The translations under genes and the position numbers were made by a program. This document shows, piece after piece, positions 26,813 through 35,242 of a DNA stretch of 64,000 nt (the first letter of the stretch is position 1; every line of letters begins with the position of its first letter). This DNA is from Planococcus glaciei (GTDB taxonomy: Bacteria > Bacillota > Bacilli > Bacillales_A > Planococcaceae), in the NCBI RefSeq assembly GCF_900099655.1, contig NZ_FNDC01000003.1:124001-188000 (forward strand), written 5' to 3'. Below the pieces are notes generated by a model, which saw only the letters and a program-made list of their open reading frames with translations, did no database searches and was not told where the DNA came from.

Positions 26813-26974
26813 TTGCCGCACCTCCTGAATTCGTGAAGCTTGCGTTGTCATCTTCTACTGACCAAGTCTATTGTTTAGTAAATTCCCCTTCTTTCCCTCA
26901 ATAAACTGCTCTTGAGCTTAGTTTAGGAAAAGTCGGGTAAAACATTTAATAAGCCATTAATGGAGGTGCCTTGA

Positions 26975-27304
26975 ATGAAAGAACTCACTTCTCTACAAGA
27001 AACTGAAAGCTTTATTGTACAACCGGGATTGAATTTTTTATATGTCCTTACTCCTTCTTGAAGCGTCTGCCACGCGTTGCTTCCTCAGGTTGAGGATGCT
27101 TTAACTGAATTCCCACAGATCCAGGCAAGAGAAGCGGATGCTTCTCGCATTCCGGAGCTTGCTGGGGTATTATCGATTTTCACGGCTCCGGTTCTGATCC
27201 TTTTTGCAGATGGAAAAGAAATGCAGCGGGATGCACGCTTTGTCCATATGGAAGAATTCAAAGAGAAAACCCGAAAAATGTACGAAGGATACCACGGTCA
27301 ATAG
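26975..27304 (+). CDS. Thioredoxin-like protein with in-frame TGA, candidate selenoprotein (UxxC)
   Basis: An ATG after GGAGG opens a frame that runs MKELTSLQETESFIVQPG, then NFLYVLTPS, meets TGA at 27059-27061, and continues without interruption to a TAG 81 codons later. The TGA falls at codon 29, exactly where thioredoxins have the first active-site Cys: TPS-TGA-SVCHALLP. Reading it as Sec gives UxxC with Cys32. The rest has the thioredoxin cis-Pro segment FTAPVLILFADG. The full product would be 109 residues, normal for the family. Alternative: a nonsense mutation in a Cys codon. The placement on the catalytic position, the intact downstream frame, a SECIS-like hairpin and a second such gene in the window favour selenocysteine. 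A conventional annotation would show only the second half. Confidence 0.75.
27076..27105 (+). promoter_or_regulatory. Candidate bacterial SECIS hairpin of the thioredoxin-like gene
   Basis: GCTTCCTCA (27079-27087) pairs with TGAGGATGC (27091-27099) with one U-U mismatch, leaving the three-base loop GGU. A lower GTT/AAC pairing can extend it. The loop G is reached 26 bases after the TGA. The CAGGU context at the loop resembles the E. coli fdhF SECIS loop (known from the literature), and the mismatch lies where a bulged U is expected. Confidence 0.65.
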
Positions 27305-27324
27305 GATAACCCATTTCATCAAGC

Positions 27325-27351
27325 AGCCGAGCCTTATTTAAAGGTTCGGCT
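27325..27351 (+). terminator. Hairpin after the thioredoxin-like gene
   Basis: AGCCGAGCC pairs with GGTTCGGCT 20 bases past the stop codon. The T-run is poor (GTCGCTGGTT), so it may be a weak terminator or a 3'-end stabiliser. Confidence 0.45.
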
Positions 27352-27431
27352 GTCGCTGGTTAAAACCGCTAAATCCTCGACTTTATTTCTTTTGGCATAA
27401 AAAAGCTATTCCCTTAACAGGTAAAAACAAC

Positions 27432-27437
27432 TATAAT
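27432..27437 (+). promoter_or_regulatory. -10 box upstream of the zinc-ribbon/rtcB operon
   Basis: A perfect TATAAT lies 30 bases before the ATG of the zinc-ribbon gene. No good -35 is visible 16-18 bases upstream (TTCCCT at best). Confidence 0.4.
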
Positions 27438-27466
27438 AAAGAAAATTTACCTATTTAAGGAGAACC

Positions 27467-27880
27467 ATGATGAAAACATCCACGCCCTGCCCTCATTGCC
27501 AGAAGCCATTGACTGTTGAAGACTTTGAAAACTTTACTTCCCCGTTTACCATGAAATGCCCGCATTGCAGCGCAAAGCTTAAGGAAACCAAAGTCACGCC
27601 TTTTTTGCTTTTGCTCGCTGCCGTTGCCGTACCTTTGCTCCTCGTTCTGGGCATCGCCGTCAAAACTTTTTTGGCCGGCATCATTCCTTTAGTGGATAAA
27701 GTGCCGACCGCATTGGTTTTTCTGGCATTTTGCTATCCGCTGTATGCTTTATATGAAAGCTTTAATGCCGCTGTAATGTTCAATAAAGGCAATTTGCATA
27801 CCAAAAATAATAGATTTGAAAGCGGGAAATTTCCCGTTTGCTCCAAAATGGAAATGGTCAGGAAAAGGAGATTCCAATGA
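27467..27880 (+). CDS. Zinc-ribbon membrane protein preceding rtcB
   Basis: The product has 137 residues. Two Cys pairs near the N-terminus, CPHC (about 8-11) and CPHC (about 31-34), form a likely zinc ribbon. Two hydrophobic helices follow (about 46-72 and 82-100). A basic tail ends it. The family is not recognised beyond this description. AGGAG precedes a double ATG, so the start may be one codon later. It overlaps rtcB by four bases (ATGA), so the two are translated together; this suggests a link to RNA ligation or to the same stress, but nothing more can be said. Confidence 0.7.
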   Translation: MMKTSTPCPHCQKPLTVEDFENFTSPFTMKCPHCSAKLKETKVTPFLLLLAAVAVPLLLVLGIAVKTFLAGIIPLVDKVPTALVFLAFCYPLYALYESFNAAVMFNKGNLHTKNNRFESGKFPVCSKMEMVRKRRFQ

Positions 27881-29091
27881 TTAAAGTATCGGGAACACAG
27901 ACAGAAGCGTTAATTTACTCAGATTCCCCTCAGCTAACTGCAATTGAACAGATTGAAGAATTATGCAACCAGGCATTTTTGAAGGATGCCAAAATCCGTA
28001 TCATGCCGGATTACCATGCCGGAAAAGGCTGCGTTATCGGAACCACAATTAAATTAACCGATAAAGTCGTCGCCAATCTGGTAGGGGTCGATGTCGGCTG
28101 CGGCGTAAAAGTAGTGCAGCTAGACGACCGCTCGATCGATTTCAATCAATTGGACCAGATTATCCGCCAGTTTGTGCCGAGCGGCATTGAGCTGCATTCG
28201 GAAGAAACCGTGGGATCGGTTAAGGAAGAATTTCCAGAATCCGCTGATTTTAAAGCCGGGCACATTCTTAACAATGACCGAAGCCGCTTTAGCCTCGGCA
28301 CCTTAGGCGGGGGCAATCATTTTATCGAAGTGTCACGGGATGAAGACGGGCGACATTATTTGCTGATTCATACCGGCAGCCGCTATGTCGGCGCAAAGAT
28401 TGCGCAGCATTATCAAAAATTGGCGTTTGATTCATTGAACCGCAGCGGCATTTCAGACATCATTGCCCAATTGAAGCTGGAAAACCGGCATTCGGAAATC
28501 CAGTCCGCCATTAAACGCTTTGGCGATGAACACCCGCCGATTCCAAAAGACTTGGCTTATTTGGAAGGCCAGGCTTTCCACGATTATATTCATGACATGA
28601 AACTGGCCCAGCAATATGCACTCGCCAACCGGAACCAAATTGCAGAAACGATCCTTTCCCGGATGAACTTGACCCAAGCCGGTTCATTTGATTCGATCCA
28701 TAACTATATCGACACCGAAAACATGATCTTGCGAAAAGGCGCCACTTCTGCGCAAAAAGGCGAACAGCTTGTCATTCCGATCAATATGCGCGACGGTTCC
28801 ATCCTCGCGACCGGCAAAGGCAATAGCGATTGGAACTATTCAGCCCCGCACGGCGCTGGGCGGGTGATGAGCCGGACGCAAGCTTCCAATACGCTGAACC
28901 TGGAAGATTTCACTGCTACCATGAAAGATGTCTGGACCAGTTCCGTGTCCCTTGAAACACTCGACGAAGCGCCTATGGCCTACAAGCCGCTTGAAGAAAT
29001 CATGGGCCAGATCGGTGACACTGTTGAAGTATCAAAAATCATCAAACCCGTCTATAATTTCAAAGCAAGCGATAAGTTTGTCCGAAGATAA
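27877..29091 (+). CDS. rtcB: RNA ligase RtcB family protein
   Basis: The protein has 404 residues from MIKVSGTQTEALIYS. Family motifs are all present: metal-binding VGVDVGCGV, GTLGGGNHFIEV, HTGSRYVGAKIA, and the guanylylated His in SAPHGAGRVMSRT. RtcB joins 2',3'-cyclic-phosphate or 3'-phosphate ends to 5'-OH ends using GTP and Mn(II), repairing cleaved tRNA or rRNA. The length is that of the shorter bacterial RtcB group. It is coupled to an upstream zinc-ribbon membrane protein rather than to the RtcA/RtcR genes seen in proteobacteria. Confidence 0.92.
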   Translation: MIKVSGTQTEALIYSDSPQLTAIEQIEELCNQAFLKDAKIRIMPDYHAGKGCVIGTTIKLTDKVVANLVGVDVGCGVKVVQLDDRSIDFNQLDQIIRQFVPSGIELHSEETVGSVKEEFPESADFKAGHILNNDRSRFSLGTLGGGNHFIEVSRDEDGRHYLLIHTGSRYVGAKIAQHYQKLAFDSLNRSGISDIIAQLKLENRHSEIQSAIKRFGDEHPPIPKDLAYLEGQAFHDYIHDMKLAQQYALANRNQIAETILSRMNLTQAGSFDSIHNYIDTENMILRKGATSAQKGEQLVIPINMRDGSILATGKGNSDWNYSAPHGAGRVMSRTQASNTLNLEDFTATMKDVWTSSVSLETLDEAPMAYKPLEEIMGQIGDTVEVSKIIKPVYNFKASDKFVRR

Positions 29092-29094
29092 AGG

Positions 29095-29138
29095 CAAAAA
29101 AACAGGAAAAGGCAGCAATTGCGCCTTTTCCTGTTTTT
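29095..29138. terminator. Bidirectional terminator between rtcB and guaC
   Basis: AACAGGAAAAGGC pairs with GCCTTTTCCTGTT, flanked by A-rich and T-rich runs, between convergent genes. Confidence 0.88.
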
Positions 29139-29148
29139 GTCTACTGCC

Positions 29149-30132
29149 TTAATAAACTTTGTCGCCGTTAAAAATCGAGTTTTTCACGATTACATAATCC
29201 ACTGTGCGGATTGCCGACAATTTGTCGCCGCCGGCATAGGAAATCGAAGACTGAAGATCCTGTTCCATTTCCACCAAAGTATCTTTCAATGGACCGCGGT
29301 ACTCGACAAACATTTTTTTGCCTTCAACGTTTTTCTTTTCGCCTTTTTGGAATTCAGAAGCCGACCCGAAATACTCTTTGTATAACTTGCCGTCCTTCTC
29401 CACGGTTTGCCCCGGAGATTCTTCATGTCCTGCGAAAAGTGAACCGATCATGACCATCGAAGCACCAAAGCGCACTGATTTTGCAATATCGCCGTGTGTC
29501 CGGATTCCGCCGTCGGCAATAATCGGCTTAGTGGCCGCTTTTGCACACCAGCGAAGAGCCGCCAATTGCCAGCCCCCTGTACCGAAGCCGGTTTTGATTT
29601 TAGTGATGCAGACTTTCCCGGGGCCGATGCCCACTTTCGTTGCATCAGCGCCTGCGTGTTCCAATTCTCTTACCGCTTCTGGCGTTCCTACATTCCCTGC
29701 AATGACAAAGCTTCCAGGCAAATGCTTTTTGATAAACCCGATCATTTTGATAACGCCGTTGGAATGGCCATGCGCTACATCAATTGTAATGTATTCCGGC
29801 GTAACGCCTGCATCCACCAATTGCTGGACAAACGTATATTCTTCTTCTTTGACGCCCACACTGATTGATGCATAAAGTCCACGCGCCTGCATGTCTTTCG
29901 CAAATTCCAAACGTTTTTCCGGCTCAAAGCGGTGCATAATATAGAAGTAATTGTTTTCAGCTAAATATAATGCAATGGTTTCATCGACAATCGTCTGCAT
30001 GTTGGCAGGCACTACCGGCAGCTTAAATGTACGCCCTCCAAATTCAACCGATGTATCACATTCCGACCGGCTGTCCACTACGGCTTTTGCAGGAACCAAT
30101 TGAATATCTTCGTAATCAAACACATTTTCCAT
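29149..30132 (-). CDS. guaC: GMP reductase
   Basis: The protein has 327 residues when started at [16 protein letters not shown] (GGGAG upstream), matching GuaC length. The catalytic loop [20 protein letters not shown] contains the active-site Cys; the phosphate-binding [11 protein letters not shown] segment follows. It converts GMP to IMP with NADPH, balancing purine nucleotides. A CGAACAAT sequence about 40 bases upstream of the start resembles half of a PurR box, but the match is too short to rely on. Confidence 0.95.
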   Translation of the reverse strand: MENVFDYEDIQLVPAKAVVDSRSECDTSVEFGGRTFKLPVVPANMQTIVDETIALYLAENNYFYIMHRFEPEKRLEFAKDMQARGLYASISVGVKEEEYTFVQQLVDAGVTPEYITIDVAHGHSNGVIKMIGFIKKHLPGSFVIAGNVGTPEAVRELEHAGADATKVGIGPGKVCITKIKTGFGTGGWQLAALRWCAKAATKPIIADGGIRTHGDIAKSVRFGASMVMIGSLFAGHEESPGQTVEKDGKLYKEYFGSASEFQKGEKKNVEGKKMFVEYRGPLKDTLVEMEQDLQSSISYAGGDKLSAIRTVDYVIVKNSIFNGDKVY

Positions 30133-30280
30133 CTTAAACACTCCCAAACACGAATATTTTATGTATATAACTCTATAATTGTTCGCCCATATGATAATGT
30201 ACTTTATTTTCAGTCAGATGTCAAAGACGAATTCCCGGATATACTGAAAGCCGCCGGCCCTCTCAATTAAAGCCTAAAGA

Positions 30281-30320
30281 AAAAGCTGCCGGGGAAGGAA
30301 GTATCCTCCTGCCCAGCAGC
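30281..30320 (-). terminator. Terminator of the SorC-family regulator gene
   Basis: GCTGCTGGGCAGGAGGA and TCCTTCCCCGGCAGC form an imperfect hairpin followed by TTTTTCTTT on the minus strand. Confidence 0.75.
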
Positions 30321-30328
30321 CTCTATTT

Positions 30329-31267
30329 TCATGAAATCAAATCCGCAGTCGCATCGTCGATCACCAGAACATCCAGGTAGCCGCCTCTTAGCGCAGCCCG
30401 AATGCTTTCCACTTTATGCGTACCTTCCACAATGCCGATGACTTCAGGAATTTTTTTGTATTCGCTGATGTCCAGTCCGATAACCAAATCGTTCAACGGA
30501 TGCTTGATTTCATTTCCGGCCTGGTCATAAAATCGCGAACCGATATCACCAACTGCGCCCGCTTGTTTTAAAGATCTTAAATCCTCTTCTTTCAAGTATT
30601 CCATCGTCGTCATCGTGGAACCTTCGAACGGATTGCCGATGCCGACAACCGCCATGTCCACATTGCGCCCTTCCTCCAGTACCATCGCAATGTCTTCCGA
30701 TTGAATCAGACGCGCTTTCAATTCAGTCGTTTCGACCATTGCCGGAGCGTACAGATAAGAGCAATCCGTATTCATTTTCTGTGCCAGCTGATAGGCGAGC
30801 AGGTTGGAATGAATATCGACCAGTTTCCGTCCCATTCCACCGACCAACGGAATGATTTTCAGCTGCTGATGCTGTTCAAAAGGGTATTCCTGTACAAACT
30901 TTGCCAAGGTGCTCCCCCAGGAAATGCCCAGCGACTTTTTCCCGTTGATGTTTTTGGATATGTAGAAGGAAGCGGCTTTTCCGAGAGAATGCTTGATCAT
31001 CTCCGGATCCCGGCCGGCAGCCGGCACGACAATCGCTTCTTTCAATTGATATTTTTTTTCAAGCCGATGCTCCAATTCAACCGTATGCGCATTTTCATCT
31101 TTAATATAAATTTCCACAATGCCGGTTTCCCGTGCTTTGTTCAGCAATTTGGAAATCACCGGCCGCGACACCCCGATTTTCTTGGCAATTTCGGCCTGTG
31201 TCTGCCCTTCAAAATAATACAGCCTCGACACTTTCACAATTTGTCTACGCTCTTCCCAATTCATCAT
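30329..31267 (-). CDS. SorC/DeoR-type sugar-binding transcriptional regulator
   Basis: The protein has 312 residues. The N-terminal helix-turn-helix is clear (GQTQAEIAKKIGVSRPVISK, about residues 20-40). The rest is the sugar-phosphate-binding domain of the SorC family (SLGISWGSTLAKFVQEYPF, VVGIGNPFEGSTMTTMEYL, VIGLDISEYKKIPEVIGI). Such regulators bind a phosphorylated sugar effector. Candidates for its targets are the neighbouring dehydrogenase operon and the glucitol-type PTS operon, which share an operator-like palindrome; deoxyribonucleoside genes are an alternative because DeoR of B. subtilis belongs to this family. The target assignment is inference. Confidence 0.85.
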   Translation of the reverse strand: MMNWEERRQIVKVSRLYYFEGQTQAEIAKKIGVSRPVISKLLNKARETGIVEIYIKDENAHTVELEHRLEKKYQLKEAIVVPAAGRDPEMIKHSLGKAASFYISKNINGKKSLGISWGSTLAKFVQEYPFEQHQQLKIIPLVGGMGRKLVDIHSNLLAYQLAQKMNTDCSYLYAPAMVETTELKARLIQSEDIAMVLEEGRNVDMAVVGIGNPFEGSTMTTMEYLKEEDLRSLKQAGAVGDIGSRFYDQAGNEIKHPLNDLVIGLDISEYKKIPEVIGIVEGTHKVESIRAALRGGYLDVLVIDDATADLIS

Positions 31268-31432
31268 CGCTGCACCTTCTCATCATAATCAACTAAAAGC
31301 GGATGGACCTGTCCGATAAACCGCTTACATTTCCGGATCAAGCTGCACGGAGCTTATTTCGTCCGCACATCGCTTTCGTTTCGTCCCTTTTTATCCTCTT
31401 CTATTATAGGATGCAGAGGCAGTATTTGGCAA

Positions 31433-32815
31433 TTAATGATGAACACCTTTTCCAAGCCACGATGCAGCTGCTTCGTAGAGGCTTTCGCTGACAGTCGGAT
31501 GGGCATGGATCAAGGAAGCCATTTCTTCGACCGTCCCTTCCAAATGGATGAACGCCGATGGTTCCGCAATCATTTCCGTTACATGGGGGCCGACCATCAA
31601 CACACCAAGAATTTCACCGTATTTTGTGCCGGCAATCAATTTTGTAAATCCATCCTTTTCACCTTGAGCCAAGGCTCTGCCATTGCCGGCGTGATCTACC
31701 CGTACGACTTTATAGTCGATGCCCTGTTGCTTCGCTTCTTCCTCCGTCAGGCCGACGCTGGCAATTTCAGGGCTTGTGTAAACACAGCGGGGCACTACAG
31801 TATAGTCAATTGTCCGGTTTTCCCCTGCTGCATTCTCTGCTGCCACGATGCCTTCTGCGCTGGCCACATGAGCGAGCTGCCAGCCGCCGATGACATCGCC
31901 GACCGCAAAAATTTCCGGCTGGCTTGTGGCCATCCGCTCATCCACTTGGACAAACCGGCCGTTCATTTCCAAATTCAAGCCAGCGAAAGCAGCGGTATTC
32001 GGTGCCCTGCCGACCGCCATTAGAATAAGGTCTGTCTCCAAAGCTTCTTTTTTGCCGTTTTCGGTCTCGACGTTTACAAGCTGCGTGTTTTCTTCTTGTT
32101 CAATGCTGGTGACTTTTGTGCTTGTAAGCATTGAAATCCCTTTCTTTTTCAACGATTTCGCCAGAGCCTTGGACGCATCGGGCTCTTCGCTTGGAACAAT
32201 GCGGCCGCTCATCTCGACGATGCTGACCTGCACATTCAAACTGGCAAAAATGCATGCAAGCTCTACCCCGATGATGCCGCCGCCCACAATAACCATCGAT
32301 TCGGGAATTTTTTCAATATCAAAAATTGTATCACTCGTAAAGTATGTCGCGTCTTCAATGCCGGGGATTGGCGGAACAATGGGCCGTGAACCCGTAGCGA
32401 GAATAACTCGTTCCCCTTGGACCATTTCTTCCCGGTCTTTCAGCTGAATGGCAATCGAACGGTCGGCCCGCATTTCTCCCAAACCGTTGAATACATCGAT
32501 TTTCCCTTGTTTCAGCAAATACGCGATGCCATTCCTCAATTGCTGAATCACTGCATCTTTGCGGGCGAGCATTTTGGACAGCGAAAATGTCACCGGTCCT
32601 GTTTCAATGCCCCAGCTTTTGGCTTTTTCAATGGTCTCAATGACTTCTGCGTGCCGCAGCAGTGTTTTGGAAGGGATGCATCCGCGGTTCAAACAGGTAC
32701 CGCCGAGTTCACGCGCCTCGATCAGCGCCGTTTTTTTCCCAAGCTTGGCAGCCCGGATCGCGGCAACATAACCTGCAGGACCACCGCCAAGCACGACCAC
32801 TTCATAAGTATTCAA
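31433..32815 (-). CDS. lpdA: Dihydrolipoyl dehydrogenase (E3)
   Basis: The protein has 460 residues. The FAD motif is VVLGGGPAGYVAAIRAAKLG, the redox disulfide is GGTCLNRGCIPSK, the NAD motif is VIVGGGIIGVELA, and the C-terminal interface has the catalytic HAHPTVSE. It reoxidises the lipoyl group of the E2 subunit. It is the last gene of the E1alpha-E1beta-E2-E3 operon. No terminator is obvious between its stop and the SorC-type gene. Confidence 0.95.
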   Translation of the reverse strand: MNTYEVVVLGGGPAGYVAAIRAAKLGKKTALIEARELGGTCLNRGCIPSKTLLRHAEVIETIEKAKSWGIETGPVTFSLSKMLARKDAVIQQLRNGIAYLLKQGKIDVFNGLGEMRADRSIAIQLKDREEMVQGERVILATGSRPIVPPIPGIEDATYFTSDTIFDIEKIPESMVIVGGGIIGVELACIFASLNVQVSIVEMSGRIVPSEEPDASKALAKSLKKKGISMLTSTKVTSIEQEENTQLVNVETENGKKEALETDLILMAVGRAPNTAAFAGLNLEMNGRFVQVDERMATSQPEIFAVGDVIGGWQLAHVASAEGIVAAENAAGENRTIDYTVVPRCVYTSPEIASVGLTEEEAKQQGIDYKVVRVDHAGNGRALAQGEKDGFTKLIAGTKYGEILGVLMVGPHVTEMIAEPSAFIHLEGTVEEMASLIHAHPTVSESLYEAAASWLGKGVHH

Positions 32816-32828
32816 TAGGATCGACTCC

Positions 32829-34217
32829 TTAAATCAATAATTTAAACGGCTCTTCTAGTACTTCTTTCAGGTCGGTCAAAAAAGCCGCTGCCGGAGCTCC
32901 GTCAATCACACGGTGATCGAATGACAAACTAAGGACCATCATCGGGCGCAGTTCAATTGCCCCGTTCACACCTACCGGTTTTTCATTGATGCGGCCGACT
33001 CCCAGAATAGCGGATTCGGGCTGATTGATTACAGGGGTGAACGCATCAATGGCATACATGCCGAGATTGGATACGGTAAAGGTGCCTCCTGCCATTTCGT
33101 CCGGTTTCAGTTTGTTTTCGCGCGCCGCTTTGCCGAGGCGTTTGCATTCAGCTGTCAATGCGGAAAGGCCTTTTTGGTCAGCGTTTTTCACTACAGGAAC
33201 TAAAAGCCCATTGTCGGCAGCTACAGCCAAGCCCAGGTTGATTTCATCCCGGTACACAATTTCATTTCCTTCCAATGAGACATTGACATTGGGGTGCAGT
33301 TTCAGTGATGTCGCCACAGCTTTCATAATCATTTCCGTATACGAAACCCGGAAGCCGGTCTGCTGCTCAATGGAGCCGAGCAATTTTTTCCGAAGCTCGA
33401 TGGTTTCGGTCATGTCCACTTCGGTTGTCAAGGTCACGTGAGGCGCGGTCGTTTTGCTTTGAAGCATGCGCTGGGCAACCACTTTCCGAATGCCTTCCAT
33501 TTTTACACGTTTTTCACCAGTTGTCGCAGGGGTTGATGCATTTGCAGATACAGGCTGTTTTGCTCCTTCCACATCAGCACGGTAAATCTTCCCTCGTGAT
33601 CCTGTTCCGGTCACCGCATTCAAGTCAACGCCTTCCGCTTCAGCCACTTTTTTCGCCAGCGGCGTTGCTGTTGGTGCTGCATTTGAAGAAGCAAAAGCCG
33701 TCACATCGCCTTGATGAATCCGTCCATTTGGACCGGATCCCGGCACTTCTGCAAGCGTAACGCTTTCCTCTCTTGCCACTCTGCGTGCGGCTGGTGTCGC
33801 CCGGAGTTTTTCAGCCGTTTCCGCTGTTTGGGCCGGTTCGTTCTCCACTTCTTGAGAAGTGGTTTCGGTTATGCCTTGCTGTGCCAGATCTTCTGTTTGC
33901 GGCTGCCGTGAGTCGCTTGCATCTTCCTGTTCTTTCACAGCTCCCGATTCGCCTGGGGGAGTATCAGGCACTTGTTCGCCGGCTTCACCGATATATCCGA
34001 CGACGTGGTTGATCGGCACTTCATCGTCTTCTTCAAAATACTTTTTCAACAGAATTCCTTCTTCGTAGGATTCCACTTCGATATTGATCTTGTCCGTCAT
34101 GATCTCAAATAAAGGTTCGCCCACTTCCACTGCGTCGCCTTCATTCTTGAACCATTGCAGCAACGTTCCCACTTCCATCGTGCTGCTCAATTTCGGCATG
34201 AATATTTCTTTAGCCAT
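32829..34217 (-). CDS. Dihydrolipoamide acyltransferase (E2) with two subunit-binding domains
   Basis: The protein has 462 residues. One lipoyl domain (about 1-78) carries the lipoyl Lys in MTDKINIEVESYEEG. After a Glu/Gln/Pro-rich linker there are two peripheral-subunit-binding segments: ATPAARRVAREESVTLAEVP (with GPNGRI) and ATPLAKKVAEAEGVDLNAVT (with GSRGKI). The C-terminal acyltransferase core (about 235-462) has the catalytic LSFDHRVIDGAPAAAF. Such E2 cores assemble the multi-enzyme complex. The presence of two binding domains is unusual for an acetoin-type E2, which usually has one. Confidence 0.9.
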   Translation of the reverse strand: MAKEIFMPKLSSTMEVGTLLQWFKNEGDAVEVGEPLFEIMTDKINIEVESYEEGILLKKYFEEDDEVPINHVVGYIGEAGEQVPDTPPGESGAVKEQEDASDSRQPQTEDLAQQGITETTSQEVENEPAQTAETAEKLRATPAARRVAREESVTLAEVPGSGPNGRIHQGDVTAFASSNAAPTATPLAKKVAEAEGVDLNAVTGTGSRGKIYRADVEGAKQPVSANASTPATTGEKRVKMEGIRKVVAQRMLQSKTTAPHVTLTTEVDMTETIELRKKLLGSIEQQTGFRVSYTEMIMKAVATSLKLHPNVNVSLEGNEIVYRDEINLGLAVAADNGLLVPVVKNADQKGLSALTAECKRLGKAARENKLKPDEMAGGTFTVSNLGMYAIDAFTPVINQPESAILGVGRINEKPVGVNGAIELRPMMVLSLSFDHRVIDGAPAAAFLTDLKEVLEEPFKLLI

Positions 34218-34234
34218 TGGTCTGTTCCTCCTCC

Positions 34235-35218
34235 CTACTGGCGGTTTAGCGTTTCTTTTACGGCTGCCACAATGTCGTCGACCGTCGGAATGGCCGCTTT
34301 CTCCAGTTCCGGATTGTACGGAATCGGAACCGCTTTGCCGCCCAGCCGCTTAATCGGTGCATCCAGATAATCAAAGGCTTCGCTTTCTGCAATCGTGCTG
34401 GCAATTTCTCCGCCGAACCCGCCGCGCTTGACCGCTTCGTGCACGACAATCAGCCGGCTCGTTTTCTTCACGGACTGAATGATTGTTTCGGTATCCAGCG
34501 GGACAAGGGTACGCGGATCAATCACTTCCACTTGGATGCCTTCTTTTTCAAGTTCCGCTGCCGCTTCAAGTGATTTATGGACCATAATCGCGGTAGCAAC
34601 GATTGTCACATCGGACCCTTCCCGTTTCACATCTGCTTTCCCCAGCGGAATGGAATACTGTTCTTCCGGCACGTCCGACTTCGTCTTGTAGCAAAGTTTG
34701 TGTTCATAAAAAATGACCGGGTTATCGTCGTCAATCGCTGCTTTTAGGAGCCCTTTAGCGTCATAAGCTGTTGAAGGCTGAACCACTTTCAAGCCCGGCA
34801 CATGGGCCATCCAAGCTTCCAGGCTTTGCGAATGCTGCGCCGCTGCCCCTGTTCCGGAACCTGCCGGCGTACGCAAAACCATTGGCACTTTTCCTTTGCC
34901 TCCGTACATATAGCGGATTTTCGCAGCCTGGTTAACCATATTGTCCATGGCAATCGTGATGAAATCGGAAAATTGAAGTTCCAGGATCGGCCGCATGCCG
35001 GTCAATGCTGCGCCGACTGCTGTACCGGAAATCGCTGCTTCAGAAATGGGCGTATTGCGGATCCGTTCCGGGCCGAATTCTTCAATCATGCCGCGCGTCA
35101 CCCCAAAAGCGCCTCCATAGACACCGATATCTTCACCCAGAATAAAGACATCTTCGTTTTGGCGCATTTCCTGGCTCATTGCTTCTCTGACCGCTTCTAA
35201 ATACGTTAATTCTCTCAT
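34235..35218 (-). CDS. 2-oxoacid/acetoin dehydrogenase E1 beta subunit
   Basis: The protein has 327 residues and matches the E1-beta family: [58 protein letters not shown] and [15 protein letters not shown]. With E1alpha it forms the thiamine-diphosphate enzyme. It lies 24 bases after the E1alpha gene. Sequence and order resemble acoB of the acetoin system, but pyruvate or a branched-chain oxoacid is possible. Confidence 0.9.
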   Translation of the reverse strand: MRELTYLEAVREAMSQEMRQNEDVFILGEDIGVYGGAFGVTRGMIEEFGPERIRNTPISEAAISGTAVGAALTGMRPILELQFSDFITIAMDNMVNQAAKIRYMYGGKGKVPMVLRTPAGSGTGAAAQHSQSLEAWMAHVPGLKVVQPSTAYDAKGLLKAAIDDDNPVIFYEHKLCYKTKSDVPEEQYSIPLGKADVKREGSDVTIVATAIMVHKSLEAAAELEKEGIQVEVIDPRTLVPLDTETIIQSVKKTSRLIVVHEAVKRGGFGGEIASTIAESEAFDYLDAPIKRLGGKAVPIPYNPELEKAAIPTVDDIVAAVKETLNRQ

Positions 35219-35242
35219 CGCTTTACTCTCCTTTGCTCCGCC

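Noticed and set aside
26900..26974. SigB-type promoter upstream of the seleno-thioredoxin gene (GTTTAG and GGGTAA)
   Set aside because: The spacing is only eight bases, too short for a SigB promoter.
26975..27304. Simple pseudogene caused by a stop codon
   Set aside because: Not excluded, but less likely because the TGA replaces the catalytic Cys, the frame stays intact, and a hairpin of SECIS type follows.
30133..30200. PurR box or purine riboswitch in front of guaC
   Set aside because: Only a short CGAACAAT half-site is present and no purine aptamer core is seen.
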